DNA from: Streptomyces sp. 1-11
GTDB taxonomy: Bacteria > Actinomycetota > Actinomycetes > Streptomycetales > Streptomycetaceae
DNA: 64,000 nt
Assembly (NCBI RefSeq): GCF_007176755.1
Contig: NZ_BJTV01000022.1
Span: forward strand, 32,570 to 96,569
Direction of reading: 5' to 3'
Shown here: piece by piece, positions 44,075 to 52,341 of the stretch
Position numbering within the stretch: position 1 is the stretch's first letter
How the letters are laid out: each line of letters starts with the position of its first letter
Position numbers and translations under genes: made by a program
Notes under the pieces: model-generated
Database searches by the model: none
Told to the model about the DNA's origin: nothing
Seen by the model: the letters and a program-made list of their open reading frames with translations, nothing else

Positions 44075-44337
44075 GTCAGCCCTTCTCCGTGTTCCTGCGT
44101 TTCTTCCGGCAGTGCGGGCCGGTCCCGCGCGCCGTCTTCGTCGAGCGGCGCCGGACCGGGCTCCACCGCCCGGGTACCCAGTCGGCGCGGCGAAGCCCAC
44201 ATCGTGACCTGGTTGGCCGAGAGCACGGGGGCGCGCTCCGGCGGTGCCCGGCGGCCCCCGGGCCGGGGAGCACGTCCGCGGGCGGGCCGGCCGATCCGAT
44301 GCGGGCGGGGGCCGCCGGGCAGTAGGACGTCCACGGC
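44071..44337 (-). pseudogene. C-terminal remnant of a second racemase/maleate-isomerase-like gene
   Basis: The minus strand encodes VDVLLPGGPRPHRIGRP followed, after about 15 residues, by APVLSANQVTMWASPRRLG. These match the LLP and VLTANQVTVWEGLRL blocks of the adjacent racemase-fold gene. The N-terminal two thirds are missing and no plausible start or ribosome site exists. Probably a decayed tandem paralogue. Confidence 0.6.
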
Positions 44338-44461
44338 AGGGCACCGGTCCCACGCCCGGGGCCGAGGGCAACGGTCGGCGGGCGCGCCCCAGTTGACGGA
44401 GGTGGATTCCGGTGCGAGCGTGGTCGGTCCGCGCATGCCGGATCGCCCGGAGCCGCCCCGT

Positions 44462-45415
44462 ATGACGTCGACTCTGCCCACCCTCCTCGTGCTGGACGCC
44501 GACCCGCCGCCCCGGCTCGGCCGGCTGACCGGCCGCGCCCGGATCGAGCACACGGACGCGGCCGGACTCGCCGGCCGGCTGCCGGGCGCGGACGTGCTGC
44601 TGGTGTGGGACTTCACCTCGCACGCCGTGCGCGAGGCCTGGCCCGGCGAAGGGCCGCGCCCGCGCTGGGTGCACACGGCGAGCGCCGGCGTGGACCACCT
44701 GATGTGCCCGGAGCTGGCCGCGTCCGGCACCGTGGTGACCAACGCGCGCGGGGTCTTCGACCAGCCGATCGCCGAGTACGTGGCCGCCCTGGTGCTGGCG
44801 GTCGCCAAGGACCTGCCGCGCACCCTGGAACTCCAGCGGGAGCGGACCTGGCTCCACCGGGACACCCGCCGGGTGGCGGGCACGCGCGCGTGCGTGGTGG
44901 GGTCCGGGCCGATCGGCCGGGCGATCGCGCGCACCCTGAGGGCTCTGGACGTGACCACGGCCCTGGTCGGCCGGGTGCCGCGCACCGGCGTCCACGGGCC
45001 GGGCGACCTGGACCGGCTGATCGCCCGCGCCGACTGGGTGATCGCCGCGGCGCCGCTGACCGGGCAGACCCGCGGCATGTTCGACGCGCACCGGTTCGGT
45101 GTGATGCAGCCCTCGGCGGTCTTCGTGAACGTCGGCCGCGGGCGGCTCGTCGACGAGGACGCCCTGGCGGAGGCGCTGCGCAGGCGCTGGATCGCGGGCG
45201 CCGCGCTGGACGTGTTCGCGTCCGAGCCGCTGCCCGCCGACAGCCCGCTGTGGGGCCTTCCGGGGCTGCTCGCCTCCCCGCACATGAGCGGCGACACGGC
45301 GGGCTGGCGGGACGACCTCGGCGCTCAGTTCGTGGAGTTCTACGAGCGCTGGGCGGCGGGCCGGCCCCTGCCGAACGTGGTCGACAAGAAGCGCGGATAC
45401 GTGCCGGGTCACTGA
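44462..45415 (+). CDS. D-2-hydroxyacid dehydrogenase family protein
   Basis: NAD(P)-dependent oxidoreductase of 317 aa. Nucleotide-binding VVGSGPIGRAIARTLRALDV and the catalytic blocks NVGRGRLVDEDAL (Arg), ALDVFASEPLP (Glu) and LASPHMSGDT (His) are present. It probably reduces a 2-oxo acid or acts on a phosphonate-like analogue; the substrate is unknown. It lies upstream of the ehu transporter genes on the same strand, with 107 bases between, and could be linked to use of the imported solute. Confidence 0.87.
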   Translation: MTSTLPTLLVLDADPPPRLGRLTGRARIEHTDAAGLAGRLPGADVLLVWDFTSHAVREAWPGEGPRPRWVHTASAGVDHLMCPELAASGTVVTNARGVFDQPIAEYVAALVLAVAKDLPRTLELQRERTWLHRDTRRVAGTRACVVGSGPIGRAIARTLRALDVTTALVGRVPRTGVHGPGDLDRLIARADWVIAAAPLTGQTRGMFDAHRFGVMQPSAVFVNVGRGRLVDEDALAEALRRRWIAGAALDVFASEPLPADSPLWGLPGLLASPHMSGDTAGWRDDLGAQFVEFYERWAAGRPLPNVVDKKRGYVPGH

Positions 45416-45440
45416 GCCGGCCGGGAGGTCCGGTGGGACG

Positions 45441-45472
45441 GCGCCTGATCGTTCGTGCGCCTGATCGTTCGT
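45441..45472 (+). repeat. Perfect tandem 16-bp repeat upstream of ehuB
   Basis: GCGCCTGATCGTTCGT occurs twice back to back (45441-45456 and 45457-45472). It is 50 bases before the chosen ehuB start and may be a regulator-binding direct repeat. Confidence 0.85.
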
Positions 45473-45522
45473 GCGTAAACAAAAGGCGCATGGGACGGAT
45501 GCGTCTGGGTAGCTGCGCCGCC

Positions 45523-46449
45523 ATGGCTCCACCACCAGGGAACTACGCGCACATCTTCCGGCCGCAACACAGACACAGCAGGCGCTCGCTGCTCGCGGGC
45601 GTCGCCGCGATCGGGGCGGTGGGGGCGCTGGGCGCCACGGGCTGCACACGAGTGGCCTCGGCGTCGGACGAGAACGGCGGCGACCTGCTCGACCGGTTGC
45701 GGGCGCAGGGCGTCGTCCGGCTCGGGATCGCCGGTGAGATCCCCTTCGGGTACATCGACAGGAACGGCCATCTCACCGGTGAGGCGCCCGAGCTGGCGAA
45801 GGCGATCTTCAAGCGGCTCGGAGTGGACCGGGTGCAGCCGGTGCCGACGGAGTTCGGCTCGCTGATCCCCGGTCTGAACTCCCAGCAGTTCGACGTCGTC
45901 GCCGCCGGGATGTACGTCAACGCCGAGCGCTGCCGGCAGGTGATCTTCGCCGACCCCGACTACCAGATGCTGGATTCGTTCATCGTCCGCAAGGGGAACC
46001 CGAAGGGGTTGCGCTCCTACCAGGACGTGGTGGCGAAGAAGGCGAAGTTCGCCACCGGCACGGGCTACGCGGAGATCGCGTACGCGGTGGAGGCCGGCTA
46101 CAAGGAGAGCGACATCCTGATCGTCCCCGACCAGGTGGCCGGGCTGAACGCCGTGGAGGCCGGGCGGGTCGACGTCTTCGCCGGTACGGCGCTCACCACC
46201 CGCGAGGTGGTGAAGAAGTCCGCCAAGGCGGAGGCGACCGAGCCGTTCGCCCCGCTGATCAAGGGCGAACGGCATGTCGACGGGGGCGCGTTCGCGTTCC
46301 GGCCGACCGAGACGAAGCTGCGGGACGCCTTCAACGTCGAGCTGCGCAAGCTGAAGCGGAGCGGGGAGCTGTTCCGCATCCTGCGGCCCTTCGGCTTCAC
46401 CGAGGCGGAGATGACGGACCTCACCGCGAAGGAGCTGTGCGGCGGATGA
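45523..46449 (+). CDS. ehuB: Ectoine/hydroxyectoine-type ABC transporter substrate-binding protein EhuB
   Basis: Polar-amino-acid-type solute-binding protein of 308 aa. The N-terminus has a Tat-like SRRSLLAG, a hydrophobic stretch and lipobox LGATGC, so it is a lipoprotein. The mature part contains GEIPFGYIDRNGHLTGEAPEL and AGMYVNAERCRQVIFADPDY, like EhuB proteins. The solute is probably ectoine or hydroxyectoine, by family resemblance only. In-frame ATGs at 45490 and 45499 are alternatives; AAAAGG precedes 45490. The stop overlaps ehuC (ATGA). Confidence 0.85.
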   Translation: MAPPPGNYAHIFRPQHRHSRRSLLAGVAAIGAVGALGATGCTRVASASDENGGDLLDRLRAQGVVRLGIAGEIPFGYIDRNGHLTGEAPELAKAIFKRLGVDRVQPVPTEFGSLIPGLNSQQFDVVAAGMYVNAERCRQVIFADPDYQMLDSFIVRKGNPKGLRSYQDVVAKKAKFATGTGYAEIAYAVEAGYKESDILIVPDQVAGLNAVEAGRVDVFAGTALTTREVVKKSAKAEATEPFAPLIKGERHVDGGAFAFRPTETKLRDAFNVELRKLKRSGELFRILRPFGFTEAEMTDLTAKELCGG

Positions 46450-47165
46450 CCTCAGGGCTCTGGGATCTGGTACTGAAAGGCATATGGACCACCGTCCAGC
46501 TACTGGTGCTCAGTGCGCTGCTGGCCACGGCGGTGTCCTTCGTGGTCGGCGTCGCACGCACCCACCGGCTGTGGATCGTGCGCTTCCTCGCCGGCTTCTA
46601 CACCGAGGTGTTCCGCGGTACGTCGGCCCTCGTGATGATCTTCTGGGTGTTCTTCGTGCTGCCCGTGGCCTTCGGCTGGCAGCTCGTGCCGCTGTGGGCG
46701 GGCACGCTGGCGCTCGGGCTGACGTACGGCGCGTACGGCTCGGAGATCGTGCGCGGCGCGCTGAACGCGGTCGATCCGGCGCAGAAGGAGGGCGGCATCG
46801 CGCTCAGCTTCACGCCCTGGCAGCGACTGCGGCTGATCACCCTGCCGCAGGCGGTGCCGGAGATGATGCCGTCGTTCTGCAACCTGCTGATCGAGCTGCT
46901 CAAGGGCACCGCGCTGGTGTCCGTCATGGGCATGGGCGATCTGACGTTCAGCGCCAACCTGGTGCGGCTCGCGCTGCAGCAGAGCGCGGAGATCTACACG
47001 TACGTGCTGCTGATCTACTTCGCGATCGCCTTCGTGCTCACCCGGCTGATGCGCGGACTGGAGAAGCGGCTGAAGGCCGGGGTCGGCAAGGACCCGGGGA
47101 ACGGGACGTCGGCGCGTGAGCTCAAGCGGGCGCGGACGACCGGTGTCGGCGGGGGTGTCGCATGA
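46446..47165 (+). CDS. ehuC: Ectoine-type ABC transporter permease EhuC
   Basis: Polar-amino-acid permease of 239 aa (HisM/GlnP type) with four to five membrane segments and the cytoplasmic loop EGGIALSFTPWQRLRLITLPQ. The C-terminus is basic. ATG 46446 overlaps the ehuB stop, and its own stop overlaps ehuD by 4 bases. Confidence 0.9.
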   Translation: MTSGLWDLVLKGIWTTVQLLVLSALLATAVSFVVGVARTHRLWIVRFLAGFYTEVFRGTSALVMIFWVFFVLPVAFGWQLVPLWAGTLALGLTYGAYGSEIVRGALNAVDPAQKEGGIALSFTPWQRLRLITLPQAVPEMMPSFCNLLIELLKGTALVSVMGMGDLTFSANLVRLALQQSAEIYTYVLLIYFAIAFVLTRLMRGLEKRLKAGVGKDPGNGTSARELKRARTTGVGGGVA

Positions 47166-47812
47166 CGTGGGACTGGAACGCCGTCGGCGACTTCATGCCG
47201 GACTTCTGGCACGGGCTGCTGGTCACCTTGCAGGCCCTGGCCCTCGGCTCGCTGCTGTCCTTCACCCTGGGCCTGGTGTGGACGCTGCTGATGCGCACGC
47301 CCTCCCGGTGGGTGCGCTGGCCGGTGGGGGTGGTCACGGAGTTCGTCCGCAACACCCCGCTGCTGGTCCAGCTCTTCTTCCTGTTCTACGTGCTGCCCGA
47401 GTGGGGCCTGACCTTCTCGGCGCTGGCCACCGGCGTCTTCGCGATCGGCCTGCACTACTCGACGTACACGATGCAGGTCTACCGGGCCGGCATCGAGGCG
47501 GTGCCCGTCGGCCAGTGGGAGGCCGCGACGGCGCTGAACCTGCCGCGGCGGCGCACCTGGACCGCGGTGATCCTGCCGCAGGCGATCCGCCGGGTGATCC
47601 CCGCCCTCGGCAACTACGTGATCTCCATGCTGAAGGACACCCCGATGCTGATGGTGATCACGGTGCTGGAGATGCTCGGCCGGGCCCGGCTCTTCTCCCA
47701 GCAGCACTTCCAGTTCACCGAGCCGCTCACCGTGATCGGCGTGGCCTTCATCCTCATCTCCTACCTGGCCTCCCTTCTTCTGCGAGCCCTGGAGCGACGT
47801 CTTGTCCGCTGA
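47162..47812 (+). CDS. ehuD: Ectoine-type ABC transporter permease EhuD
   Basis: A second permease of the same family, 216 aa, with five membrane segments and the loop WEAATALNLPRRRTWTAVILPQ. It starts in an ATGA overlap with ehuC and its stop overlaps the ehuA start by 11 bases. Confidence 0.9.
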   Translation: MTWDWNAVGDFMPDFWHGLLVTLQALALGSLLSFTLGLVWTLLMRTPSRWVRWPVGVVTEFVRNTPLLVQLFFLFYVLPEWGLTFSALATGVFAIGLHYSTYTMQVYRAGIEAVPVGQWEAATALNLPRRRTWTAVILPQAIRRVIPALGNYVISMLKDTPMLMVITVLEMLGRARLFSQQHFQFTEPLTVIGVAFILISYLASLLLRALERRLVR

Positions 47813-48599
47813 CACTCCCCTGATGAAAGAACCCGACGCGAGCGCCGGCCCCCTCACGGCCGGTGGCGAGCTGGTCCGTCTGGAGGAGGTCACCAAGCGC
47901 TTCGGGACGAACACCGTGCTGGACCGGCTGAACTTCTCCGTCGACCCGGGCAAGCACGTGACCCTGATCGGCCCCTCCGGATCGGGCAAGACCACGATCC
48001 TGCGGCTGCTGATGACCCTCACCAAGCCGGACGAGGGCACGATCACCGTGGACGGGGAGCGGCTGTTCCCGGCCTCGGAGAAGCAGGTACGGGAGGCGCG
48101 CAAGAAGATCGGGATGGTGTTCCAGCAGTTCAACCTGTTCCCGAACATGAGCGTGCTGCGCAACCTCACCGAGGCGCCCGTGCAGGTGCTCGGCATGTCC
48201 AAGGACGAGGCCGAGGCCCGGGCCCGGGAGCTGCTGGACCTGGTGGGGCTCGCCGACAAGTGCGACATGCGGCCGACCATGCTCTCCGGCGGGCAGCAGC
48301 AGCGGGTGGCGATCGCCCGGGCGCTGGCGATGCGGCCGCGGGTGCTGCTGCTGGACGAGGTGACCTCCGCGCTCGACCCCGAGCTGGTCGCGGGCGTGCT
48401 CGACCTGCTCAGGGACATCGCCCGCAGCACCGACATCACGATGCTCTGTGTGACCCACGAGATGAACTTCGCCCGGGACATCTCCGACCAGGTGCTCATG
48501 TTCGATTCCGGACGGGTGATCGAGGCGGGCCCGCCGGAGCAGATCTTCGGCGATCCGGAGCAGGAGCGCACCCGGGAATTCCTCAGCGCGGTCCTGTGA
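47802..48599 (+). CDS. ehuA: Ectoine-type ABC transporter ATPase EhuA
   Basis: ABC ATPase of 265 aa, HisP/GlnQ type. Walker A GPSGSGKTT (57-65), Q-loop VFQQFNLFP, signature LSGGQ (161-165), Walker B VLLLDEVTSALDP (181-193) and the H-switch VTHEM are intact. It starts with TTG 47802, overlapping ehuD, with GGAG 7 bases before; ATG 47823 is a possible alternative. With EhuBCD it completes an importer. Confidence 0.93.
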   Translation: MSADTPLMKEPDASAGPLTAGGELVRLEEVTKRFGTNTVLDRLNFSVDPGKHVTLIGPSGSGKTTILRLLMTLTKPDEGTITVDGERLFPASEKQVREARKKIGMVFQQFNLFPNMSVLRNLTEAPVQVLGMSKDEAEARARELLDLVGLADKCDMRPTMLSGGQQQRVAIARALAMRPRVLLLDEVTSALDPELVAGVLDLLRDIARSTDITMLCVTHEMNFARDISDQVLMFDSGRVIEAGPPEQIFGDPEQERTREFLSAVL

Positions 48600-48652
48600 C
48601 CACCCGCCGTGAAAGCGGCAACGGCCGAGGTCCCGGCACTGGGTGATGACAC

Positions 48653-48664
48653 TGGCATATGCCA
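48653..48664. promoter_or_regulatory. Perfect palindrome TGGCATATGCCA, site 2
   Basis: The palindrome here extends to 14 bases, CTGGCATATGCCAG (48652-48665). It lies between ehuA and the IclR gene, 141 bases upstream of the IclR start. The same core occurs at 37868-37879. Confidence 0.55.
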
Positions 48665-48804
48665 GAGGGTCTGAGGCCCAGCTGGGAGGGGCGTGCGGGC
48701 GGCACAATCTCGCCAACACCCTCTCCCGGCCGGGCCTTTGCCCGTTATCGTGGTATCGATCCGACCGACCGGAATCACGGCCACAGCCGAGCCAGGGGGA
48801 AACC

Positions 48805-49563
48805 GTGGCGCTGATGAACGAGCCGACCGCTCCGTACCACTCCGCCCAGGACGCGCTGCGCGTACTGGAGACCGTGGCCCGTCACCCCGCCGGCGTCACC
48901 GAGGCCGAGCTGTCCCACCACACCGCCCTGGACTCCGAGCGGCTGACCGCCCTGCTGCGCATGCTGCGCCGCGAGGGCTACGTGGAGCAGGTGACCGACG
49001 GGGCGTACGTCACCGGCGAGACCCTGCGCCGGCTCACCTCGGCGCACGAGCGCGAGGGCGCCCTGCGCGACAAGCTCCAGCGCACCCTGGACCGGCTGCG
49101 GGACTCCGTGGGCGCGGCCGTCTACATCAGCCGTTACGTGGACGGCGAGGTCACGGTCACCCAGTACGCCGCCGGACCGGGCACCCCCGCGGTCAACGAG
49201 TGGGTGGACTTCCGGGTCTCCGCCCACGCCACCGCCGTCGGCAAGAGCCTGCTGACCCAGCTCGACCACAACGCCCGCCGCGACCACCTGTCCCGGCACC
49301 GGATGGCCCGTCTCACCTCGCGCACCATCACCAGCGACAAGCTGCTGCTCTCCCGCCTGGAGTCGCAGCCGCCGACGGTGCCCGTCCTGGACCTGCAGGA
49401 GTACGCGATCGGCACGGTCTGCGCCGCCGTCCCGATCACCGCCGGGTCGACGGTCGGCTGCCTGGCGCTCTCGCTCCCGGTGGAGCACGCGCACCGCCTG
49501 AAGCAGGCCGCGGACACCCTCAACCGGAACGCGGCGCCCGTCCTGCTGTCTCTCGCGATCTAG
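48805..49563 (+). CDS. IclR-family transcriptional regulator
   Basis: A protein of 252 aa with an N-terminal winged helix (AQDALRVLETVARHPAGVTE ... LRMLRREGYVEQ) and a C-terminal IclR effector-binding domain (VSAHATAVGKSLLTQL and GTVCAAVPITAGSTVGCLAL). It lies downstream of ehuBCDA with 205 bases between and is a candidate regulator of that transporter. The GTG start follows AGGGGGA. The palindrome at 48652-48665 could be its autoregulatory site. Confidence 0.9.
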   Translation: MALMNEPTAPYHSAQDALRVLETVARHPAGVTEAELSHHTALDSERLTALLRMLRREGYVEQVTDGAYVTGETLRRLTSAHEREGALRDKLQRTLDRLRDSVGAAVYISRYVDGEVTVTQYAAGPGTPAVNEWVDFRVSAHATAVGKSLLTQLDHNARRDHLSRHRMARLTSRTITSDKLLLSRLESQPPTVPVLDLQEYAIGTVCAAVPITAGSTVGCLALSLPVEHAHRLKQAADTLNRNAAPVLLSLAI

Positions 49564-49649
49564 CCGTTCCGGGGTGGTCACGAGCACCCCGGCGGACCAG
49601 GTAGTATTTTCTTCGTCGCCGGCCGCGTAAAGCGGAAGGCGGGAGTCAT

Positions 49650-49723
49650 GCGCCGCTAGCTCAGTTGGTTAGAGCAGCTGACTCTTAATCAGCGGGTCCG
49701 GGGTTCGAGTCCCTGGCGGCGCA
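49650..49723 (+). tRNA. tRNA-Lys (CTT anticodon), copy 2
   Basis: Identical over 74 bases to copies 1 and 3. Its upstream DNA differs (TAGTAT as a likely -10 near 49602), so it has its own promoter. Confidence 0.97.
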
Positions 49724-49728
49724 CAGAT

Positions 49729-49760
49729 GAAGGGCCCCTCGCCTCGGCGGGGGGCCCTTC
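49729..49760. terminator. Terminator after tRNA-Lys copy 2
   Basis: GAAGGGCCCC (49729-49738) pairs with GGGGCCCTTC (49751-49760). It lies between the tRNA and a convergent gene. Confidence 0.8.
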
Positions 49761-49776
49761 GGCGTGTCCGTACGGG

Positions 49777-50244
49777 TCACGGCATCAGGCGGTCCGCCTC
49801 CGTGAAGATCATGTGGGCCACGACGATGAACACCACGCAGAAGGCGGCGCACACCCCGAGGAAGACCAGCCCGCAGCCGGTGCCGGCGGCGAGCCGGCCG
49901 CGGGAGGGCGGCAGCGCGGTGGCCCGCTCCGGCTGCGCCGGGAGGTACCGCACGGTGACGAAGTCGCCCTCGAGGACGGTCGCGGGGCCGCCCGCCTCCT
50001 CGAAGCGCTGCGTGCGGCCGTCGCGGGTGGTGAACTCGTAGACGTGGTGCACGGCCGTGTGCACCGAGGAGTCCCCGCCGCCCCCGCTGGTCGTCGTGTA
50101 CATCCGCAGGCAGCGCGCCTCGGCGGTCACTCCGTGCTTCCACGTCGCGCTGATCCGCCGGGCACGGCGCAGCAGCAGGTACGCGGCGAACCCGAGGCCC
50201 GCGATCATGAGGCTGGGCACGGCGTAGAAGAGCAGTTCCGTCAT
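49777..50244 (-). CDS. DUF3592-like membrane protein
   Basis: A protein of 155 aa with an N-terminal membrane segment (residues 4-25) and a C-terminal one (TGCGLVFLGVCAAFCVVFIVVAH). Between them lies a beta-rich soluble domain with YEFTTRDGRTQRFEEAGGP and VLEGDFVTVRYLPAQPERA, the usual features of DUF3592. Function unknown. Confidence 0.85.
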   Translation of the reverse strand: MTELLFYAVPSLMIAGLGFAAYLLLRRARRISATWKHGVTAEARCLRMYTTTSGGGGDSSVHTAVHHVYEFTTRDGRTQRFEEAGGPATVLEGDFVTVRYLPAQPERATALPPSRGRLAAGTGCGLVFLGVCAAFCVVFIVVAHMIFTEADRLMP

Positions 50245-50359
50245 GTGGTCCCCCGAGGTCGGTGCGCCGCCGGTCCAACGGCGTGGCGGAAACCTACCCG
50301 GCGGTAGGGCGGACCGGCCTCAAGGGAACCTCAGTTTCGGCGCTGTACCGGAACGGTGC

Positions 50360-50965
50360 TCAGAAGGTGACGTCCGAGCAGGCGTAGAACGCGTTGCCCG
50401 TGTCGGCGATGGTCCACACCGCGAGGATGACGTGGTGACCGCTCAGGCCGGACGGCAGGGTGCCGCTGTGGCTGAGCGTGGCCGGCGGGCGCTGACCGTT
50501 GTACGGCACCGTCAGGAACGGGGTGAGGTTGAGGTCCGAGCGGGCCAGGGCGTGGTTCTGGTTCCAGCCCGGCTTGGTGACGTAGTACTTGAAGTCCGTC
50601 GTGGCGTGCATGGCGGTGAACTGCCAGCGGAACGTGTACGACTGACCGCCGGTCACCTTCGTCGTGGGCCAAGCGGCGCCGGACGGCGTCTTCGGAGCGC
50701 TGAGCTGGGCGAACTGGCCCAGGCCGCCGTTGCAGAGCTGGCCGTCGGCGGGTCCGGCGGCGGGGAAGCCCTTGGGGCCCTCGACGCTCTGCGGCTCCCA
50801 CTGGATGGAGCCGCAGTTCGTCACGGTGCCGTTCTGGCAGAGCTTCTGCCTGCTGATGGGGAGGTCGGTGTAGCCGTGCCCGCTGGCGCCGCCGGTGGAG
50901 AGCGCGAAGGCTCCGGCGGTCGCCGCGCCCAGCACGACTGCGGTCAATTTGGTCTTGGTGCGCAT
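50360..50965 (-). CDS. Lytic polysaccharide monooxygenase AA10 (chitin-binding protein)
   Basis: Secreted copper enzyme of 201 aa. The signal peptide ends at Gly29 (GGASG), leaving His30 as the N-terminal copper ligand (HGYTDLPISR). The second ligand His120 is in RWQFTAMHATTD, and the axial aromatic residue is in NAFYACSDVTF. Oxidatively cleaves crystalline chitin or cellulose. A strong DasR-like palindrome lies at 51016-51031, 51 bases upstream. The position fits S. coelicolor SCO2833 (Chb) from memory. Confidence 0.95.
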   Translation of the reverse strand: MRTKTKLTAVVLGAATAGAFALSTGGASGHGYTDLPISRQKLCQNGTVTNCGSIQWEPQSVEGPKGFPAAGPADGQLCNGGLGQFAQLSAPKTPSGAAWPTTKVTGGQSYTFRWQFTAMHATTDFKYYVTKPGWNQNHALARSDLNLTPFLTVPYNGQRPPATLSHSGTLPSGLSGHHVILAVWTIADTGNAFYACSDVTF

Positions 50966-51015
50966 GCTGCCGCTCCTGGAGAACGTGGGGGAGGTTCACT
51001 GAGCTGAGCCGTGCA

Positions 51016-51031
51016 GTAGGTCTAGACCAAG
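51016..51031. promoter_or_regulatory. DasR-responsive-element-like palindrome upstream of the LPMO gene
   Basis: The ten-base core GGTCTAGACC (51019-51028) equals the centre of the dre consensus ACTGGTCTAGACCAGT; one flank is partly conserved. Confidence 0.75.
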
Positions 51032-51100
51032 TGCCAGATTATTGCCATGAGTTGGCCGTGTCCATATCAAAGGAAGGGTTCGCAACAGTCCTGGGGCCGG

Positions 51101-52243
51101 TCACCCGCGCTCCCCGCGTCCCGAGCAGAACGCCACCGTCAGGTCCCGCACCAGCACCTTGCGCTCGTAGTCGTCGAGTTCGACCAGGCCGCGCATGGTC
51201 AGCCGGGTCACCGTGTCCTCCACGGAGTCCACGACCGAGTTCAGCATCCCGGCCCGCTCCCGGGCGTCCAGCGCGGCGATCCGGCGCCGGTCCATCGCGG
51301 CGGCGACCTCGGGCGCGTACTCCACCCGGACCGGCTGCACCGAGTAGACCTCCAGGCCGACCGGCGCCGTGTCCGCCGCCACCAGCCGGGTCAGCTCCTC
51401 CCCGGCCGCCGCCACACCGCCGCGCGATCCGGCGGGCATCTCCACCGGCACCCGGGCCAGCGCCGCCTCCACGCACTCGCGCAAGTAGCTCTCGTGGTCG
51501 TCGACGCCGAGCACGGCCCGCGCGGTGTCCCGCACCCGCCACACCACCAGCACCACCACCCGCAGCGCCACACCGCCCGCGTCCGCCGCCGGCATCACCT
51601 CGCTGCGCCAGTGCCGCAGCCGCACGTCCACCGTTCGGGGGCACAGCAGCGGGTTCACCCAGAGCAGGCCGGTGCGCCGCACCGTTCCCCGGTAGCGGCC
51701 GAACAGCCCGAGCAGCCGGGCCTGTCCGGTGCGGCCCCGGGTCAGTCCGCCGAAGCCGAGCACGCCGAGCGCCACGGACCCGGCGAACGCCGCCCACTGC
51801 GCCGGACCGGGCCCGGCGCCGGAGTACGGCGGCAGACGCAGCGCGCCCGGGGTGAGCGGCGGCAGGACGCCCGCCCACCACGCGGTGGCCAGCCCGCCCG
51901 CCAGGCCGACCGCGCCGGCCAGCACCCCGGCCAGACCGGGCAGTACCCGCGCCGGACGCTCCACCAGCTCCGGGTCGGGCCGCGGCGCGGTCCGGCCGCG
52001 GGCCGGCGCCGGGCGCCTGAGCCGCGGCTGCTCGCCGGTGCCGAGACGGCGGGCCACCACCGCGGGCCGCACCGGCACCGCGACCGCCTCGGGTTCGTCG
52101 CGGAACAGCAGGTGGACCGGGATCTCGGTGGTGGCCTCGTTCTGGATCAGCCGGGCCGCGCCGGTGGCCGTGCCACCCGCCGTGTGCCCAGCGCCCTCAG
52201 GCTGCTCCTCGGATTCCGACGTGTGCGACGTGGTCGTACTCAT
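51101..52243 (-). CDS. SPFH/Band-7 domain membrane protein
   Basis: A protein of 380 aa with an Ala/Pro/Arg-rich N-terminal region and two membrane segments (about 98-125 and 148-165). The SPFH (stomatin-like) domain runs from about 185 to 350 (TGLLWVNPLLCPRTVDVRLR; VVLVVWRVRDTARAVLGV). Likely scaffolds membrane microdomains. ATG 52243 follows GGAGG. The NlpC/P60-like gene lies 98 bases upstream on the same strand, so the two may be co-transcribed. Confidence 0.83.
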   Translation of the reverse strand: MSTTTSHTSESEEQPEGAGHTAGGTATGAARLIQNEATTEIPVHLLFRDEPEAVAVPVRPAVVARRLGTGEQPRLRRPAPARGRTAPRPDPELVERPARVLPGLAGVLAGAVGLAGGLATAWWAGVLPPLTPGALRLPPYSGAGPGPAQWAAFAGSVALGVLGFGGLTRGRTGQARLLGLFGRYRGTVRRTGLLWVNPLLCPRTVDVRLRHWRSEVMPAADAGGVALRVVVLVVWRVRDTARAVLGVDDHESYLRECVEAALARVPVEMPAGSRGGVAAAGEELTRLVAADTAPVGLEVYSVQPVRVEYAPEVAAAMDRRRIAALDARERAGMLNSVVDSVEDTVTRLTMRGLVELDDYERKVLVRDLTVAFCSGRGERG

Positions 52244-52341
52244 GGGTGCCTCCAGCCTCCGCGCCAGATGCGTCATGACGGTGGGAAAGAGCGGGTCGGG
52301 AACGGCCTGCGACGGCAGGGGCGGACGGCGGGGACGGCGCC

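Noticed and set aside
49685..50278. Minus-strand frame ending CAARDSNPGPAD
   Set aside because: Its end is antisense tRNA-Lys; the real gene there is the DUF3592-like protein in another frame.
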